A stretch of 64,000 nucleotides of DNA from Actinomycetes bacterium. GTDB lineage: Bacteria; Actinomycetota; Acidimicrobiia; Acidimicrobiales; Acidimicrobiaceae. The notes under the pieces were generated by a model. It saw nothing but the letters and a program-made list of their open reading frames with translations, did not search any database and was not told where the DNA came from. The stretch lies in the NCBI GenBank assembly GCA_021786375.1, contig JAJYNL010000077.1, positions 1-64,000 of the forward strand. Reading direction: 5' to 3'. A program made the translations under genes and the position numbers. Positions 61,763 through 64,000 of the stretch are shown here, one piece after another (positions within the stretch are counted from its first letter, which is position 1; each line of letters starts with the position of its first letter).

Positions 61763-63757
61763 TTGCCCGTCGGGTCCGCCGCAAGGCTCTTTGCCGCTGA
61801 TCTGCAACTCGCAGGCCGGGTACTGAAGAGCCGTGCCTACTTCGGCCCCCACCCGACCAACTTGAACCGGCGTGAGGAGTTCCGTCCCGCTTACGGTGAA
61901 TACCTTGCGGCGCGGGCGGCGGGTGGTGCCGCACTGGTGGTGACGGAGGTGGCTTCGGTGAGCAGGGAGGACTGGCCGTATGAGTACGCGCCGCTCCTGC
62001 CCGCGGCCGCTTCCTCTCTCGCGGCCACCGCCTCGGCGGTGAGGGGCGAGGGCTCGCTGCTGGTGGCGGGGATAGGCCACGCCGGCGGCCAGGGCTCCTC
62101 CGCCCACTCCCAGCAGGTGCTCTGGGCCCCCTCCCCCTTTGCGGAGACCACCACCAACGAGCTCTCCGCCGAGCTGGAGGAGGAAGCCATCGAGGCGATC
62201 ATCGCCGACTTCGCCACCGCCGCGGCATCGGCCGTCGCGGCCGGCTGCGACGGAGTCGAGTTGAACGCCGGCCAATTCTCCCTAATACGCCAGTTCCTCT
62301 CGCCATTGACCAACCAGCGGGGCGATCGCTGGGGTGAGGATCGTGCCCTGTTTGCCTCCGCCGTACTGGAGGCGGTCCGGCGCAGCGTTGCGGGCGGGGT
62401 GGTCGGCATGAGACTGTGCATCGACGAACTCGCCCCCTGGGCCGGCATCCTCCCACCCAGGGCGGCAGAGATCTTCGCCGACCTGGCGGACCGGGTGGAC
62501 TACCTGGTCCTCGAGCGCGGATCGATCTACACCCACCACGCCACCTGCCCCGACTTCCACGCAGGCACCGCCTTCCTGGACGAGGCACTGGCAGAGTTCA
62601 AGGCCACTTGCCCCTTGGCGACTCCGCTCGCCCTGGTGGACGGACGCGTGACGGTGCGTGAAGCAGAGGAGATGCTCGCCACAGGAGAGGTCCAGCTCGC
62701 CGAACTCACCCGCGCACTGATCGCCGATCCCGAGGCTTTGGCCAGGCTGGCCGCCGGCGGGAGCGAGAGGCCGTGCGTCGCCTGCAACCAGGGGTGCCAG
62801 GTGCGGGATCCGCGCAACCCCGTGGTCACCTGCGCCTTCAACCCCGATGCCGGGCACGAGGCCGAGGCCAAGATGCGTGACGGGGTGGCAAGGGGTCGGG
62901 CTCGAGACAGCAGGCCGGCAGAGCTCCTGGTTGCCGGTGGCGGCTTGGCCGGCATGGAGGCCGCCCTGCACGCGACCCGCCTGGGCATAAGAGTCCGCCT
63001 TTACGAGGCTTCGGGGCAAGCGGGCGGGGAGCTGGCCCTACTCGCCGGGCACGGCCCCAATCCTCGGCTGGCGCGGCTGCTCGAGTACTATCTGTCGGCC
63101 CTTGCCACGGCAAAGGTGGAGGTGAGGCTTTCACACCCGCTGACCTCCTCAGACCTCCTCGCGGCAGCCGAGGCCGGGAACCCGGTGGTGGTCGCGACCG
63201 GCGGCCTCTACCTGCCTCGTCCCTCGAACCTGGCGCGCCTGACCGAGAACGCCCCGGTGGGCTCCCCCCGGGTGGTGGGGGCGGCACAGGCCCTGCGCGA
63301 GCCGCCGCAAACCGGATGCAAGGTGGTTCTCTTCGACCCGACCGGCGGCCCGTGGGCCATGAATACGGTGGATGCCCTACTTACTGCGGGAGTTTCGCTG
63401 GCCCTGGTGACCCCCGACCGCCTCCCCGGCTCTCAACTTGCCCTCACCGGAGACCTGGTGCCTGCCGCGCAGCGCCTTGCCCGGGCCGGTGTTCCGTGCT
63501 TCACCGACACCACCGTGGCCGGGCTCACCTCCGGCGGAGTGTCGATCGAGGAGCGCTTCGGTCCCGGACGCCGGACGCTGGAGGCGGAGGTGGTCGTCGA
63601 CTGCTCCCCGGCGGTAGCAGCAGGTGGCTGGCCGGAGCACAGGCTGATACGTCCGGCCGGGGACGCGCTCGCTCCGAGGGGATGGCAGGCCGCCGTGCTG
63701 GATGCGCGGCGAGCGGTGGCCACCTTGACCGCGGAGGTCGCCGATGGCGGCCTTTAA
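61763..63757 (+). CDS. mycofactocin-system FadH/OYE-family oxidoreductase, first copy
   Basis: About 664 residues; the TTG at 61763, just after the mftC stop, is the best start but has no clear ribosome binding site. An upstream frame to 61673 overlaps mftC. The N-terminal flavin TIM barrel (TNLNRREEFRPAYGEYLAARAAGGAALVVTEVASVS) and an Fe-S motif, CVACNQGCQ...VVTC, near residue 337 are of the 2,4-dienoyl-CoA reductase type. The C-terminal FAD/NAD domain starts AELLVAGGGLAGMEAALHATRLG. This paired group is a known mycofactocin companion of unproven role. It overlaps the next gene by 14 bases. Confidence 0.92.
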   Translation: MPVGSAARLFAADLQLAGRVLKSRAYFGPHPTNLNRREEFRPAYGEYLAARAAGGAALVVTEVASVSREDWPYEYAPLLPAAASSLAATASAVRGEGSLLVAGIGHAGGQGSSAHSQQVLWAPSPFAETTTNELSAELEEEAIEAIIADFATAAASAVAAGCDGVELNAGQFSLIRQFLSPLTNQRGDRWGEDRALFASAVLEAVRRSVAGGVVGMRLCIDELAPWAGILPPRAAEIFADLADRVDYLVLERGSIYTHHATCPDFHAGTAFLDEALAEFKATCPLATPLALVDGRVTVREAEEMLATGEVQLAELTRALIADPEALARLAAGGSERPCVACNQGCQVRDPRNPVVTCAFNPDAGHEAEAKMRDGVARGRARDSRPAELLVAGGGLAGMEAALHATRLGIRVRLYEASGQAGGELALLAGHGPNPRLARLLEYYLSALATAKVEVRLSHPLTSSDLLAAAEAGNPVVVATGGLYLPRPSNLARLTENAPVGSPRVVGAAQALREPPQTGCKVVLFDPTGGPWAMNTVDALLTAGVSLALVTPDRLPGSQLALTGDLVPAAQRLARAGVPCFTDTTVAGLTSGGVSIEERFGPGRRTLEAEVVVDCSPAVAAGGWPEHRLIRPAGDALAPRGWQAAVLDARRAVATLTAEVADGGL

Positions 63758-64000
63758 GCGCCTCTTCTCCCCCATCGAAATCGGCCGAATGCACCTGGAG
63801 AACCGGATCGTCTTTTCCGCGCACCTGACCAACTTCGCGGTCGACGGGCTGCCCACCACGGCGCACGCCGCCTACTACGAGGCACGCGCCAGGGGCGGGG
63901 CGGGTCTAATCATCACCGAGGAGCACTCGGTCCACCCCAGTGACTGGCCGTACGAGAAGATGATCCACGGCTTCCGCCCCGAGGTGCTGGTGGGATACCG
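63744..64000 (+). CDS. mycofactocin-system FadH/OYE-family oxidoreductase, second copy, cut by window end
   Basis: The first 85 codons of a second copy: FKRLFSPIEIGRMHLENRIVFSAHLTNFAVDG, YYEARARGGAGLIITEEHSVHPSDWPYEKMI. This is the start of an Old Yellow Enzyme flavin barrel. The sequence resembles the N-terminal region of the preceding gene (both end this part DWPYE...), so the two likely arose by duplication. The rest lies beyond base 64000. The start is the ATG at 63744, overlapping the previous gene by 14 bases. Confidence 0.9.
   Translation, partial: MAAFKRLFSPIEIGRMHLENRIVFSAHLTNFAVDGLPTTAHAAYYEARARGGAGLIITEEHSVHPSDWPYEKMIHGFRPEVLVGY

Overview
The window is GC-rich, densely coding DNA from a bacterium that is most likely an uncultivated or little-studied member of the Actinomycetota. 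Acidimicrobiia or a neighbouring class would fit, but I cannot place it from sequence alone. The reasons are the high GC content, frequent GTG and TTG starts, a GTP-dependent PEP carboxykinase, a menaquinone pathway, DUF4232 lipoproteins, FadR- and PucR-type regulators and a mycofactocin locus. No rRNA, tRNA or CRISPR array was recognised. Most genes are ordinary chromosomal genes in short operons of mixed orientation.

Layout. 1-7.3 kb: a cut-off GNAT acetyltransferase, a one-domain PASTA protein, an unknown membrane protein, a DUF4232 lipoprotein, pckG, thiL, a hotdog dehydratase and a tiny Lrp-like ligand-binding protein. 7.3-10.5 kb: an orphan VirD4/TraG-like ATPase with a frameshifted partner, and an NCS1 permease. 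10.6-17.8 kb: a GGDEF protein behind a structured leader, a CoA transferase, a methyltransferase, a PH-SHOCT membrane protein, a Ddl-like ATP-grasp ligase, and a soluble Cache protein joined to a FadR regulator. These are divergent from an APC permease at 17.9-19.5 kb. 20.1-20.7 kb is gene-poor and carries a striking 38-bp palindrome that resembles an IS200/IS605 right end. 20.7-26 kb: a membrane-anchored MurF-like ligase, hydrolase, small proteins, RNase D, flavin reductase and HIT protein. 26-33.9 kb: tyrS, then a menaquinone cluster (menD, menH, menA, menB, menE) and an SDR. 34-38.3 kb: a DUF255 protein, an AhpD-like protein and a GntR regulator. 38.3-42.2 kb: a molybdate/tungstate uptake operon (XRE-PBP regulator, binding lipoprotein, fused permease-ATPase). 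42.3-48.3 kb: a DUF2079 protein, an unknown protein and dnaE. 48.4 kb to the end: an acyl-CoA and mycofactocin region.

The mycofactocin region is the most distinctive part. It has two blocks. Block one (50.8-53.4 kb) is an NDMA-dependent alcohol dehydrogenase overlapping the glycosyltransferase mftF. Block two (60.3 kb to the end) is mftA, a 39-codon precursor ending in the IDGMCGVY core, followed by overlapping mftB, radical-SAM mftC and two FadH/OYE-family oxidoreductases, the last cut by the window end. Between them lie a phosphotriesterase-family hydrolase, an acyl-CoA ligase behind a perfect TetR-type palindrome, a PucR regulator, a class III aminotransferase and a quinone-reductase-like MDR enzyme. 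Upstream sit another acyl-CoA ligase and an enoyl-CoA hydratase. My inference is that this is one catabolic neighbourhood in which a mycofactocin-dependent alcohol oxidation feeds aldehyde, amine and acyl-CoA steps. mftD, mftE and mftR are not visible and may lie beyond the right edge.
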